Below are positions 12,597-24,802 of a stretch of DNA of 64,000 nucleotides, piece after piece. Source of the stretch: Grifola frondosa. Taxonomy: Eukaryota; Basidiomycota; Agaricomycetes; Polyporales; Grifolaceae. The notes beneath the pieces are model-generated. The model ran no database searches and was not told the origin of the DNA. It worked only from the letters and a program-made list of their open reading frames with translations. A program made the translations under genes and the position numbers. The stretch's first letter is position 1; each line of letters opens with the position of its first letter. The stretch lies in contig LUGG01000024.1 in NCBI GenBank assembly GCA_001683735.1, forward strand, positions 186,001 through 250,000. Direction: 5' to 3'.

Positions 12597-13531
12597 GTAG
12601 TGCGCAGATTGGGCGACACGATGCGTGAGGCTGAGGGAGGATGGTGAGGGAGGTGAGAGGAAGGTAGTGGCCGTGTGGTAAGTGTTGGTGTTGGAGAGGG
12701 TGAGGGGATGGGTATAATCGTCAGCCGGTCTCACGAGCTCGATCCGCGTCCACGACTGTCAGCAAGGTCTCATCGCAACTTCAAGGGGATTTCTGTACCA
12801 TATTGTTTTATCGCCGAACACTCGCACCGTTTACCTGGCATATCACCAACCGCCTGCCGGTGGCATCCGCGCGCAAGCTTCGTGTTCTTTTGGCTGTGTG
12901 ACTATATCTATATTCTACACTTACAGTCCTTTACTTTCCTCATTACCCCGTTCCCCTCGCTGCTTTCCAGTTGCTGTGTAACTAGGTACCATGTTGTGGA
13001 TTCAATGTAGTTTCGTGTGTCTGGCCGACACTCAGATCGTTATGATCTTGTCTGATCATCCAACAGGCATCATTGGAAGCGGTCGTAGCGACCCCCAGTT
13101 CACTGTATCCATCATGTTCCATCATGGTACAGCTGATGCGGTGATCACCCTCTCCAAATTTCATTGAGACCGCTAAGTTGACTTCAGTATAACCCTGGCT
13201 AGCTTGTTTGTCCATAACGAGTGCAGCTAGCGCGTTAGACCGATTCGGATTCGTAGAAATTCCGACCGTCGTAAGTGCGATGTCATGCATTCTACTTCCA
13301 TGCTGTCGTCGACAATTGACGGCTCTCGATGAATTATTCTACACATCGCTAGATATTGGACGTTGTCAGTCGGACTTGAGGCTTTCTTGAGGTTTACTGT
13401 AGGAACGCTGTCACCCGGAGGCTTGAAGTTTTGGACATCCAGTGAGAACGTCTTCGCATTCTCAAGCATTATCTCGAGCTCAACATTTCACGCCTTTACA
13501 GTATACCTTCAGACCACTATTACAACATATC
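12597..13531. other. Intergenic, DHH1 3' flank and GT32 upstream region
   Basis: No coding evidence on either strand. The first 150 bases are G-rich and purine-rich (12600-12720); then comes ordinary AT-balanced sequence. Confidence 0.5.
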
Positions 13532-14955
13532 ATGGCCGATGCTCACCCACGATTGCCACTGTACTCCAGAGTACCAAGCCCATCATTACGTAGCAGGTCC
13601 TACGATGCAGACCCCCACCATCCCCATTACCTCCACAAATCTAATGGACGACCCTCGTCGATGGGGCGGAAATGGGAATCAGCAGCACGCTTCGCTTTGC
13701 GCCCCCGGGCACTCGTCCGCTTCTTGTTGAAGTCGTCCTCCCTATCCTCGCGCTACTGGTCGTGGGCGGTCTGTTCCTCTGGGAGCCCCACATAGAGCTG
13801 GCTTTCTATTCGCGCGCGTGGGTGCAGCGTGAAGTCCTCACAGTACCGCCCCTTGCGGGCTGTTTCGCTCCAGACGCGTCTCGCCGAGCTACAATGTGAG
13901 CGAGGCGGTCTACGGAAGAAAGAAGACGGAGGTGCACTCGGGAGTGCCAATGCGACTCGGCATGGATTGCTATGACTTCGCCGGGACAATCAAACCGGAA
14001 TCGTCCAGGAGCCACGGCCATGTGCTCGCAGATGATCGCGTACAGTACCATACCTACTGGCGTACAGACCTTGCCCCCTTCGGAGAGCGCCAAGAATGGA
14101 TGCTGAAGTCGTTCTTCGCAACCCAAAACACAGAAAATACCCGTCTGATCCTTTGGTCGAACGGGGATCTCAGCAGTAACGAGATTCTGGCAAAATGGCG
14201 GAGACGCTACCGACGCTTTCACGCTGCGTGTAGTCGACTTCGACAATCTAGCAAGGGGCACGGCGCTGGAAGGGAGCGAGTTACTGCGTGTGCATGACAC
14301 AAAAGCATGGATAGACGGTGATCTGGTGAGATTACTGGCAATTTGGACGTATGGCGGTGTGTGGGTGGATATGGATTCGTTGTTGACGAGAGATCTTGCA
14401 CCCCTGCTGGAGCATGAGTTCGTCACACAGTGGGATTGTTATGGTGAGCTCTTTCTACTATTTCCACCGTGCGGGCTAAATATGCCATCAGACAAGAAAT
14501 ATGTGCCGTTCAACGGTCCCTCATGCACTTTTACAAGCACTCTCCATATCTGTGCGAGGCCTTCCATATAATGGCGAGCTCTCCACCCCCACGAAAAGGC
14601 ACGACGGACTGGGGTGCCTTGCTTTACTTAAAACTCCGGCGTCGCCTCATCGCAGAATCCATCCCTCCATTCAAAGTGCTTCCGTTCTGCTTCTCCGACG
14701 CCCGCTCGTGCCGTCTCGATAATCGCCTGCCGGATCCGTTTGCACCAGATCCAACGAACGGGCTATGGACGATGGGATGGGCAGGGAAGAGGGCGGGGAC
14801 TAGATCGTGCGTTGCAGAAGGTGTTCTCGGTGCACTTGCACAACCAGTGGGAGAAACCCTACCCTCACAATGGGTGGGTTGAACGGCTGCTTCTCAGGCG
14901 GTACAACGAACATCTGGAGTCTGGTTCATGGACACGCACAGTAGATGACTTGTAA
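13532..14955 (+). CDS. GT32-type glycosyltransferase (DXD sugar-binding / alpha-1,4-GT family), type II membrane protein
   Basis: Starts MADAHPRLPLYSRVPSPS. After a short cytosolic tail comes one membrane segment (LLVEVVLPILALLVVGGLFL), then a lumenal domain: YHTYWRTDLAPFGERQEWM, RLILWSNGDLS, TKAWIDGDLVRLLAIWTYGG, then WVDMDSLL, where DMD is the DXD metal/nucleotide-sugar motif. Later segments are DKKYVPFNG, LMHFYKHSPYLCEAFHIM and FSVHLHNQWEKPYPHNG. An intron 14444-14491 restores frame between WDCY and DKKYVP. The enzyme is expected in the Golgi, transferring a hexose to glycans or sphingolipids; substrate unknown. Frame slips occur near 13675, 13874, 14213, 14514 and about 14790, again mostly explained by one or two missing bases. 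It converges with SDHAF2 (108 bp between stops). Confidence 0.82.
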
Positions 14956-15063
14956 TGACGGCGCCAGAGTACAATGCATTCCTCCGTGGCTATATATCTA
15001 TATCTCCTTTCAATGGCATGCGAAAGCATAGTAGATAAGTCTCTCGCATCTGGGATGTCGCGC

Positions 15064-15592
15064 TCATGAAAGATTTGGCATTCGTCGAACGACTTTGCCC
15101 CGTTCTTCACATGCACGCGCAGCTTCTCCAGCAGCTTGGAATTCGCCCATCTTTCCGGTGGAGTTTTCTTCCCTGTCGCCCAGTAGTAGATATCCCAATC
15201 TAGCTCGTCCATGAGCTACAGGATCCGGGATGCATGAGCTTTCACGGCGTCTGTACATATTCAGTGGAATCGGCGCACCTTGTCGAATTCCTTCAACTGC
15301 GCCTCATTCATGGTATCGACCTGTTCCTTGGCAAACGTACTCAGCAACAGGTCGTTCTCCAGTGTACCCCGCTTTCGTGACTGATACACTAATCGTGCGC
15401 GCATTGTCTCAACAGTCTCTCCTTCGCGAGAAAGTGGTGTGGGCGGGGGCATATCGGGGGTGAGGTTGTCTTTTCGAGGTGTTCAGGAGTGTTGGGAAGG
15501 AGCCATGGGTCGGCCGACCTGCGTAGCGAGATGGAAAAGAGGCGGGAGGAGGGTATATGGCGAGTATGTGCAAGTATCCTGAGCATAGACAT
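15064..15592 (-). CDS. SDHAF2: Succinate dehydrogenase assembly factor 2 (Sdh5/SDHAF2), mitochondrial
   Basis: The N-terminus (MSMLRILAHTRHIPSSRLFS) is basic and hydroxylated, like a mitochondrial presequence. The core has the family signature RLVYQSRKRGTLENDLLLS, then an intron of about 55 nt, then DELDWDIYYWATGKKTPPER and LEKLRVHVKN, ending VVRRMPNLS. In the mitochondrial matrix Sdh5 helps attach FAD covalently to the succinate dehydrogenase flavoprotein. The size (about 160 aa) matches the family. Two one-base slips (near 15461 and 15100) separate otherwise intact protein. ATG 15592 is chosen because it begins the presequence. Confidence 0.93.
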
Positions 15593-16378
15593 GGTTGTCC
15601 GAGCCAAGTGAAATGATTCGCCGAAGGCCGAATGAACTCAAAACCGGGATTTCGGATACTTTGCGGAGGCAGGCGGAGGTGAACACATCGGGAGAGAGAC
15701 TCTTTATTTGTATTATACGAGTAACCTATTCTCACATAAAAAGCAGAGAGCAAGAGACAGGAAGACGGGTAGCAGACAGTACAGATGAAAGGAGCGATAT
15801 AAAAAGTCGGGTTCAGGCGGTCGGGGTGAATAATGAACAAAAGACGATGAGCAGCGAGCCGAAATATGAACAGTCAACGTACTACTGAAGGGAGAATGGA
15901 CAGCTGTCTGAGAGCCAGGGTGTCTGCAGGATCGGTGAATAGATAGGTAGAATGAAACAGATAGACGGATAAACACGAGAACGACTGGGAGAGTTTGGGG
16001 AAAATACCGATATGACGGATTGAACGGTTGTGAGAATTGAACTTTCGCATAAGACATGTGTATGATGCTATGCAGTGGAGTCCATGGGTGTGCGTAGTGA
16101 TTCTGTCGTCGCTTTTGGATCGTGATTCTTCCTCTCGTCGGCGGCATCCTACATCTCCCCCCGCCTGCACCCCCAGAGCCCTCGCGCCGCATCCAGGCCT
16201 CCCATCCCTCCAACGACGTCTGTGATTCCCTCGAGCTGTCGACAACCCACATTACGCGTACAAGTCCACCGGATATCCACAACAGCCAACAACCAACGAC
16301 GAGAACAACAGAAGAGTTAAAGGAGTGTATGGGATGGGATCGAACAAGGGATGAGGTGATGATACTGACGATGCAGTC
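15593..16378. other. Intergenic, SDHAF2 upstream and PP1 3' flank
   Basis: One minus-strand frame of 189 codons crosses 15713-16282, but its composition is Ser/Pro/His-rich without any recognisable segment, and it lies where the PP1 3' untranslated region is expected. I see no supported gene. Confidence 0.5.
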
Positions 16379-17767
16379 TCAGCCCATCTTGCTTGCATCC
16401 TTCTTCTTTGTTTGCGAGGTGGTGTTACTGGACGGCCCATGTTCACACCTCCGTATGGGTACTTCGCCTTCTTCTCTGCAGGTTTCAAGATCTGCAGTGC
16501 ATTTCAGTTGTGCACACTTTGGAGGAGATCAAAGGAAGAACGCACTTGGAAGGAACACAAAAGGGTCTCATCCACGCTCATCATCGCGCCCGCATTGTCG
16601 AATTCACCACAATAATTCGGTGCAGAGAAGAGCGTAACAAGGTGTCGTTTGGCGAAGAATTCGTAACCATCTTCAACGACCTGGAAACCAAATATAGTAT
16701 ATTGAGTCCAGCTCGTGCTCTAGAAGCTCGACCTACCTGATGTGCCCGACAAATTAGGTCCATGTCATGCTTCTGCAGGAATCTGGACACCACATCCGGC
16801 CCAAACGTAAACGATACTCCACGGTCGTTTTCAGACCAACCAGTAATGTCCTTGTCGGGATCTGACCATAGGAGGTCACACAATAGACCTGGCGATTGCA
16901 CATCAGGATATGAGTCAGCAGCTAGTGAATGCTGAAACACACCGGTGTCAGGGACATCTGTAGGTCGCATAACCCTCCGTATTTGCTCCATCGACTGCAG
17001 ATCGGGGGAGAGGCCGCCGTGCATGGTGAATATCTTCTCATCGATGATAGCTGCGATCGGTAGGCAGTTGAAACAGTCGGTGAAAGTCTTCCACAGCTTG
17101 ATGTTGTATCGGCGTTTGCCTGTCGTGTGAAGAGCAAGGATGGATCGAATTCGGAGGAAAGAACGGTGAATCAGGGGAATATGTAGAAGCCGCTCAGAGG
17201 CCAACAAAGAAACGACACGCACATTCATCATAGAACCCGTAGATTCGATTGATGCTCGCACACTCATGGTTCCCTCGCAAGACGAAGAAATTCTCCGGAT
17301 ACTTGATCTTGTACGCTAACAGCAGGCAAATGGTCTCTAACGACTGTTTGCCTCGGTCCACGTAATCTCCGAGGAACAGGTAGTTCGCCTCCGGCGGAAA
17401 GCCGCCGTACTCGAACAGACGCAGCAGGTCATAATACTGGCCATGGATGTCGCCTGGGAGCGGCGAGTACCCCCTGGTCACCACCTTGCGCATGCACAGA
17501 ACACAGGTAGACGCACCACATATCTTGATGGGAGCCTCCAGCTCGAGCAAGATGGGCTGATTGATGAATATTTCGCGTGCCTTTGTGCACAAGTACTTGA
17601 TTTCGTACTCCTGGAGCTGCACGGGCTTCCAGGACGATTTCCTCGTACTGCGGAGATGTCAGTTTCAGGCAAAAGGCTCCAGCGCATCCACGCATCATCC
17701 AGCACTGACCTTCCAACAGTCTGTCAATGACCGAGTCAAGATCGATCTCAGTCGTTGAATCCGCCAT
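16379..17767 (-). CDS. GLC7: Serine/threonine protein phosphatase PP1 catalytic subunit (Glc7/Dis2)
   Basis: Multi-exon gene. It starts [19 protein letters not shown], then [19 protein letters not shown] and [20 protein letters not shown] (metal ligands D, H). The remaining signatures are [107 protein letters not shown] and the PP1-specific tail [17 protein letters not shown] with GRPVTPPRK. The metal-binding and catalytic residues are all visible. PP1 dephosphorylates nuclear and cytosolic substrates under targeting subunits (glycogen, mitosis, polarity). One-base slips near 17628 and 16408 interrupt exon 2 and the last exon (restored end KKKDASKMG). The length (about 325 aa) fits. Confidence 0.96.
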
Positions 17768-19229
17768 GCCTGGACAGTGTCAAATAAGGTCGTAGAAACA
17801 ATTCGTGAGCTCGGGACGTCGTTAGGTGGAAGGCGAGGAACAACGAAGTTTTGGGTGCAAGGATCGGGTGTTTTCTTGCGTTTCAAGGTGTCTAGATGGT
17901 GGAGGGAATCTCCTGCAGGCAGATGGCCTAGCTATTGAGAATAATGCGGTGGTCAGCCGGCTGCAGCACCGGAAACGAGAAATTTGTGAGTGCGAGCGGA
18001 AGATAACGAGCGTCGGATGATGTTACCGTGCTCACGGCGCCACAATTCCAGAGCGGAGTCCGTGTCGGGGATTGAACCGCTTTCTTCACAACTCTCACTG
18101 AAACCGTGACATCCTCTGCTGTGGAAAACAAAAATGTGCACTCACTGCAGCGGGCTACTTGCTGTAAAGTGAACGATGTATCATCCACTCCCTCCCATCT
18201 CGGTCTTATCTTCCGTTGTCGAATTCATTTCTAACACGACTCAGCTGCGTTAGTATAGTAAGGTTGCCTCCTGGTTACGCCCAGATATTCATTTGCCAAC
18301 TTGACGAAGGTTTTAGCTTCTAATTAGATGCGATTTTGACAAGACATGCAAGTCTCTGGTACGTTACTCTCGCCATTCATATTCATACATGGAATGGTTC
18401 CGAGATCATTCATCTTACAATTATACAGACTATATATAGCTGATCAGCTCATAATGCATGAAGTTGGTGGCCCACTTTTCTTAGGCGGTACGATGTGCAC
18501 CCGCGTCGGCCTATGCATTATGCAGTTGATCAACTATAGAGGGCCTCGAGTGCTCTATCTCCACACCCCGCACAACCCCACTGAAATATGAACGTGTGTA
18601 TGCGGATTATTCTTATACAAATCTGTCGGCCCGTATTTCGCGATAGACACTACATCCTGCCGTTGTCAACAATATTAATGGAAGCTGCACGTTCCAAGCA
18701 GCACGACATGGATTCAGGCCGCGGAAATAATATCTAGCTTCTCATTCACACCTAACGAACCTCCTCACCGACTCTAGAGGCAAATAATCGCCTCCGCTAT
18801 GCGCCGTACTAAACGCGCCATCATATCTACGAGCCCGACGTCTTATGATCGTCAGCTCGTGGTGCGTTCCTGTGGGGTTCAATGCGCATGCCTATCGATG
18901 CCTTACTTTTCTTTATGAAGCTAGCCGCCCCGCCGCTCTGGCTCGCTCAGTTATTGGTTCCGCAAAAAAAAATAACATACTGAGCACATGTCAATTATAT
19001 CCGACACATGTGAGGTAAGTACATCCGAAGTAGAAGTAGAACTCGGAGCAGAACGATGCAAGTTGACGTGGGTGGGTATAGCGAATGGAGTGGATGCGAC
19101 GGCGTCTAGAAGCGTACATGTACAGAGATCCCACAGGGCAGCAGATAGAACACAAAATACAGTCGTGGATGTTCCCGACGAAGAGAACGGAAGGCGTTGC
19201 GTTGTGAAAGTTAGGGATTGCGGGCATCA
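17768..19229. other. Intergenic, PP1 upstream and PH gene 3' flank
   Basis: About 1.5 kb without a supported gene. Its nearer half is the upstream region of PP1. I found no repeats or structured RNA here by eye. Confidence 0.5.
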
Positions 19230-21561
19230 CTAGCTAGTGCTTGACCTCGACGCGTCGGGGTCGCCGCCGCCTCTCCTACAGCCAGCGTCAGCATGCAAAT
19301 ACAACAGACTCAACGATGTACCGCTCACCTGGGGAATATTGGGCCCTTCGGCATTGGCCGCTCGTCAAGATCGGGTGCAACGGCCGTCGCCGCCTGGATG
19401 CCCTGCAGTACACAGTGAGTGCGGTCATGCAGACGCGGACGGGACACGCACCTCGATCCAGTCGATGACGGCAGCGACGTCCTGCGCCTGCAGCAGGAAC
19501 TGCTCGCCTTCCATGCGCACGCGCACCACATTCTTGCGCTTCGTGTAATCGCTCGCCAGCCCGCTCTCCGCGTTCTGCAGCGTGTACGCGCGCATGAGGT
19601 CCTTCGCGTCTGGCCTGGGCGGTGCGGGCTTGTTCGCGTTCGCGTTCGCGTTCGAGTTCGCATGCGCGAGCCGATGTCGCGAGAACACGGACGCGCCGTC
19701 ATTCGTGCTGAATAGCGTCGACGTCGTCGGCGAGGAGGCTGTCGTGGTCGTGGGGGTCGTGAGCGTCGTATTGCCAGAGGATCGTGATGAATTGGACGTG
19801 TCCGAAGATTGTCGTGTGCCGATGGACGCGGGCGCCTGACGCGTATCGTCGCGCTGTGAGTCGGCGTTCAGGCGGGAGCGCGAGTTGCCCGTCGATAGTG
19901 TGAGACGGCTCGAGGTGCTCGATCTTGAGGAGAGCAAGAGGCCCGCGGGGAGATGAAAACGTGAGCGCGATGGCTGCACAGGGGGTGGCACGGGCTCCTC
20001 TTGTGGGGGCGGGGACGCAGGAGGGACTGGGACAGACTCCTGACGCTCCTCCGCGATCTTCGCAGGGCCCCGGGCTCGCGCGGACGCTCGCGGACCGCAG
20101 ACACGCGGACGCCTGTGGCGGTGACCGCACTCTGCGCGCTCGTGATGTCTCCGACGCCGACCTTGCGTTCCCACCACTCCTCGAGCGCGCTCACGCCCGC
20201 CGCGCCGGGCGGGCACTTGTACACGCGGAACGCCGTGCCCTCAAGCACGCACAGCACGCGCCGCCACTTGCGGTCGCGCGCCTGCACGCCCGGCTGCAGG
20301 AACTCCACCTTGCGCGGCATGATCGCGCACAAGTAGATCGCGTTCGCGTATGCGGGCAGCCTCTCACACCCCTCCTCTTCGCGCGGCAATATTACAAACC
20401 CCGGCACAGGTCCCCGCGGATGGAAGCTTGGGTACGGCGGCGGGTCCGACGTGTATCTGAACGTCGGCATTGAACGCCGCCGCCGCACAGACGTCTCGAA
20501 GTCCGGAGCGGTCGCGGATGAGGATGCGCGCGGTTCCTCCGTGATTGCGAACGCGCTCGACTCCTGCGTCTGTGTATGGAGAGCAGGTTCACCATGCTCT
20601 TCGATGCATGCGAGTATAGCCCTGGCCGGGACGACGCCCCACTCTCCGTGCGGGGCCTGAGCTCGCCAAAGTCTCTCGGGCGCGGCGTGCGCAGTGGGTC
20701 CTTCGCATTAAAGTAGTCCATGGGATTCGCCAGCGGCGTGCGCTGCGCATCCCCCTCGGTCGGGTCCGCGAACGTCACGCTGAAGCGCGGCCGGCTTCCT
20801 CCTGCACCTCTGGAGATGGCTCCGAGTTCTCCTCCTCGTCTTCCTCGTCGCTCCCTTCTTGAGCTTCAGTTTCCGGCGTCCCTCCCCCGTCCGAGTCGTC
20901 ATCAGAATCCCCAAGACTCGCCGTCTCCGGATCCGCCTCTTGCTCGGTGTCCCCGATCCCTGCATGGGCAGCGCGGGGTGCTTCGCAGGGGCGCTTGCGG
21001 ACGGCCGATGGGCTGCACCTGTGACTGCGTCGGTGGGGGCAACATGGGCAAATTAAGGAGGGGCATGGGCGGTTGACGCGTCACGATCGAGGGCGTCAGC
21101 CGCGCGCTCCCCTGCGCATTGAAGCGCGCCATCATCGGAGGGGGGAGCGTGGCGAGCCGCGGCGCGAGTGCCCGCCTTGCAGACGTGCTCGTACTCGGCT
21201 CGGGCATTAGGGAGTAGGGTGGTGCGGGCTGGGACGGGAGACCGTCGATGGCGCCAACCGCGCCTGAGGTCTCGCTGCGTGACGCAAGCAAATTGGAGTC
21301 CGAGGCGTATGGCTGCACGAGCCGGGGAACGGCGCTGCCAGATTCTCTGTCGTGGTCGAGGGAGCGGCCATGCGGACTCTCGTCGAAGACATTGTGTGAC
21401 ACGAAGGCTTTGGAGCCAAGGTCCATGGACCGCGCGGTGCGCTCGCACATGGCGGGCGGTGATGTGCTCTCGTTCTTGAGACGGCTTGCGCGGAAGTTGG
21501 AGACCTTCTTGAGGAATTGGCTGGTCCGAACCTGCGGCTGCGACGTCAGTGTTTTGATCAT
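19230..21561 (-). CDS. PH-domain protein with disordered N-terminal half
   Basis: Starts [20 protein letters not shown]. The first 300 or so residues are disordered (Ser/Pro/Arg), with an acidic stretch near 20820-20900 and then [23 protein letters not shown] fold begins near 20300: [35 protein letters not shown]. It is interrupted by a low-complexity insert ([14 protein letters not shown]) and resumes with [33 protein letters not shown] and [10 protein letters not shown]. Split PH domains of this kind are known in fungal lipid- and polarity-associated proteins; the role here is not known. A 3' intron near 19285-19330 leads to a short basic/Ser tail. Frame slips at about 20950, 20820 and 20540 divide the gene, all in GC-rich runs. 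Confidence 0.72.
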
Positions 21562-23564
21562 GGTGATAGCACTGGCCAACAATGCATGGTGAAGACTCGT
21601 AACAATATCCACGAAAGGCAAATGTAGATAGAAGCGCCAACAGAAAGACATCATGTAGTCAATCAATGTAATGCGGGGTGCCGAAAGTTCGCAGAGGTCG
21701 GCGGTCTCAAACGACTGTGACCTTTCTGCTTCCGGAAGCGCATGCAGTCATCAAGTTGTGGAACCGAAAGTTCCGCCAGACATGTGCGCCAATTCCAGAA
21801 AGCGAGACCATTGTAAAACACTGAGCACTGATCGGCAATGCCCATCCCGCACAAACTTGTCTGTAATACCGCAAAGCGCCTTCACGGTGGAGCGAAAGCG
21901 CGCTGCATCAGCCAATCCGTTCTGGACGTCGTCTTCTGCGTCCATTCATGCTGTCTTCACGCAGCGCGCCGCCGCCGTGCGCGACCGAGTGCATTAAACG
22001 CAGACGTCGCCAAGCCTAAACTTGTTTACCACGTTCGATCCAGTGCAGGGAACGGAACCTCAGGTTCCTATGGATTCTAGATCCTGCTGTGGAGGCTCGA
22101 GATGTCATTCTTTGGACGGTGTTAAATGGGGCGACGGACGTCTCGAGACTCACACACGCACTCGCCATCCTTGACCCAGTGCGTGTATACTAAGAGACCC
22201 ATATCCTGCTATATGCAGAGATAACCGCCCGAAAAAGAGCGCACTCGCTAGGACCCGAGTCTCGAGATGTCATTCCTGGACGGCATTGAATCCAACGACG
22301 ACGTCCCGAGACTCACGTATTCGCCATGCTTGCGCATGTAATAGACCCTCAGGGTCATATAAGCAACTCATACCCTGCACGAAAATAACAACAAGCATTC
22401 GCTGGGACCACACTCTGAGGTGGGGTTGAATCCGGCGATGGACGTCTCGAGACTAACGTCTCTGTGCGCGTACTGAAGACCGACACTATCCCGAAGCGGC
22501 GGACAGGATACAAGAACCTATCCGCCGGCACCGCCGCCAGAGCACGTTCTTCCCCCCTTGCGTATCCGCCCGACTCTGTAGGTACTAGAGATAACGGCTC
22601 ACCAATAGCTGTGACCTGGAATCGACATCAACCGCTCGCTGCGATTGGGAGGGGTCGTGAGTTGCTGACATGGATCCGAGCTGAAGACGGGCAAGACGAG
22701 ACAGACACGGGAAGCTGAAGCGTCTGAGCTGAAGACATAGATTACAGCCGCATCGCGGTCAGAAAGGGAATGGAGCCGAATGACGCAAAATATGGTTCTC
22801 GGGGACCTCTCCGGGTTTGACCCCGATCCCTAAGCGCCCCGTACAACATGACATGTCCATGACCTCAACAACTCCGTCTTGCGCTCAGCGGCGCTCGCTA
22901 TTACCACTGCTTGGTTGGATCTCTAATAATAGCTAGCTGCCTCCAGCGCAGCGTCGCCCGCAACGGGCTCCATGTAGCTCACGACGTAGCCATTTTCTCC
23001 GTCGGAACGGGAGTATATGTACGCCCGATCGAAACTCACGGTAACGCCTGGCCTGTTGTTGGCTCGAACTTGACGGTAATGATGGTGCTCAATTATTCCG
23101 TAATATATACTTCGAAGATATTGTTTTTCATATACAGCACCTGGCAGGCAACCCTGTACTTAGCAACTTTTGAGTAGAACAACTTCGAAGACGACCGAGG
23201 GAGGAGATGCGGATCTGCGTGGCTATTCGGGCGATCTCCTCTGGATCGCAGTCCGCTGTGATCCGCCGCTTGATCTCAGATTTGTAGGCCCGAGGCTGCC
23301 TCTCAACGCAGTAAGTTCCTGGCGGGACATAGACTGTACTTAGAGTTCTGCTATACATACTAATCACCGGCCATCAAGTTATAAAATCTCGTTAATCAGA
23401 CTCGCGGCCCAAGTCGGATGATGCGCGAGTCTAACGAAATCTTTATGATTCAGTCGAGCATCTAGGTAAGATAGAAAGTACAATATGTACATACACCTCA
23501 GCACCAGTATATAATTCATTTAGCCATTAAAACTGAAGCACATTGACCGCCTCCATCAGGACTT
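21562..23564. other. Intergenic, 2 kb with a diverged tandem repeat
   Basis: No supported coding sequence. The middle carries the tandem repeat given separately (22096-22470). Apart from that the stretch is ordinary in composition, with a few C-rich or AT-rich patches near 23360-23560. Confidence 0.55.
22096..22470. repeat. Tandem repeat, about 165-bp unit, two full copies and one partial
   Basis: CTCGAGATGTCATTC occurs at 22096 and again at 22261. Each full copy then has GGACGG..TT(A/G)AAT, a GACGTC(T/C)(C)GAGACTCAC box and TTCGCTGGGACC/ACTCGCTAGGACC near its end. A third, partial copy starts near 22417 (TTGAATCC..GATGGACGTCTCGAGACTAACG). Copies are clearly diverged but colinear. Confidence 0.8.
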
Positions 23565-24507
23565 TCATATGATGCGCCTCGCGGGATAGCGCTTCCGCTT
23601 CACAGGCCGCTCATCCTGCGCACGCTCCGACGGCTCGTCGTCGTCCTCAGCGAACCGCACCCGCTTCTTCGACCTCACCGCCGGCTCCGTCATCGCGGGC
23701 GCAGCCCTCTTCTTCTCGAGCAGCGTCGATGCACTTGATAGCCCACACATCTTCAATGTCGAGGGCTCACCGACTGCAGCGGTCTCGTGTGGCGAGTCGT
23801 CTTTATCCATTTATTCAGAAAATCAAGTCTCTGCGATAATACAAGCGATCTTACCTCTCGCGCCATAGCAAAAGACAAACCGCACGTAGGGGTTCTCCGG
23901 CTTGTCGAGAAACGTCAGCGTCTCTCGTCTGCGGGACTTGCACGCCACTCGCGTTCGTGCACTAATATCAAGACATGCGCGTCAGCGATCATCCTTCCAA
24001 TTACCCGATCGAATGGCGCAACATACAGTGTATGCAACGGCAGCGCTGCATGCGCCCGTTCGCACATCGATCGCCATCCATCTGTGGCTCCCGGTGTCCA
24101 GCGGTACACACGAAGCTCGATCGCCACATCGGCCATGGCCCGCGCGCTGGATTCCTCGCCGCCCACAATTGTGCGTATCAGCGCGCCATCCCCGCACTCC
24201 GCGTGCCAGCCGCTGCAGCCCGCCCAGCTCACCGTGCGCCGCACGAAGCGGCCGTTCACGTACGTCTCGACTGCCGCGGCGGTTGCCAACGCATTTTCCC
24301 AATGCACCTCAAGCCGCTACATATACGCGTTAATTCAGCACATATATTCGCGTGGATGGAAATGAGGCGCATACAGACCTTCCCGGGCTCGCGCGCGATG
24401 AAGCACGTAATTGTCTTATGGTCGTTCTTCGTACGGCAATCCATCTCCTGCAGCGCGTGACGGCCGTCAGCGGTCGTCAGAAACGCCTTGAAGTTCTTGT
24501 ATATCAT
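23565..24507 (-). CDS. Diverged DUF7918-like protein
   Basis: Exon 1 (24507-24379) ends EPGK, and exon 2 starts at 24316 with RLEVHWENALATAAAVETYV. The order is KNFKAFLTTADGRHALQEMD, TITCFIAREPGK, RLEVHW, then YVAPFDRVIGRMIADAHVL and PYVRFVFCYGAR. This parallels the N-terminal domain of the DUF7918 genes at 26.4-29.8 kb (ALPEYDVQV.., CYIPSASGK, FEIEWQD, VKFLFRYRP). The C-terminus is separate and basic (RSKKRVRFAEDDDEP; RPVKRKRYPARR), suggesting a nuclear protein. A frame slip or a missed exon near 23905 precedes the last exon. Function unknown. Confidence 0.6.
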
Positions 24508-24802
24508 AGTTTATAGAATGGTGGGAGTAGTGAAGAGCAAACGTAAGAGTATGGGGTAAACGAGAAAGAGGCTGATCCAAGTGGCGGAGACTTTATGCAT
24601 TGCACCCACATCACGTGCAGCGCGTCGAGTGGCACCCTATGGCATTGGCGATCAGATCATCAACGCCAACACGCGTATGGCGCGTCGCGTCCAACAGTAT
24701 GCAGCTAGACGCTCAGGATCGTCTTCTTAAATACTGTGGGCCACACCCAGACAGCGTTTTCAACGTTTCAACCCCCAGCCCACTTTCTCCACAGGCAGCA
24801 TC
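24508..24802. promoter_or_regulatory. Divergent promoter region shared by two genes
   Basis: These 295 bases separate the start of the DUF7918-like gene (-) from the start of the secreted-protein gene (+). No clear TATA box is seen on the plus side. Assignment as a shared promoter is from position only. Confidence 0.4.

Noticed and set aside
15713..16282. 189-codon minus-strand frame in the PP1 3' flank
   Set aside because: Composition is unlike protein, there is no recognisable motif, and its position fits an untranslated region.
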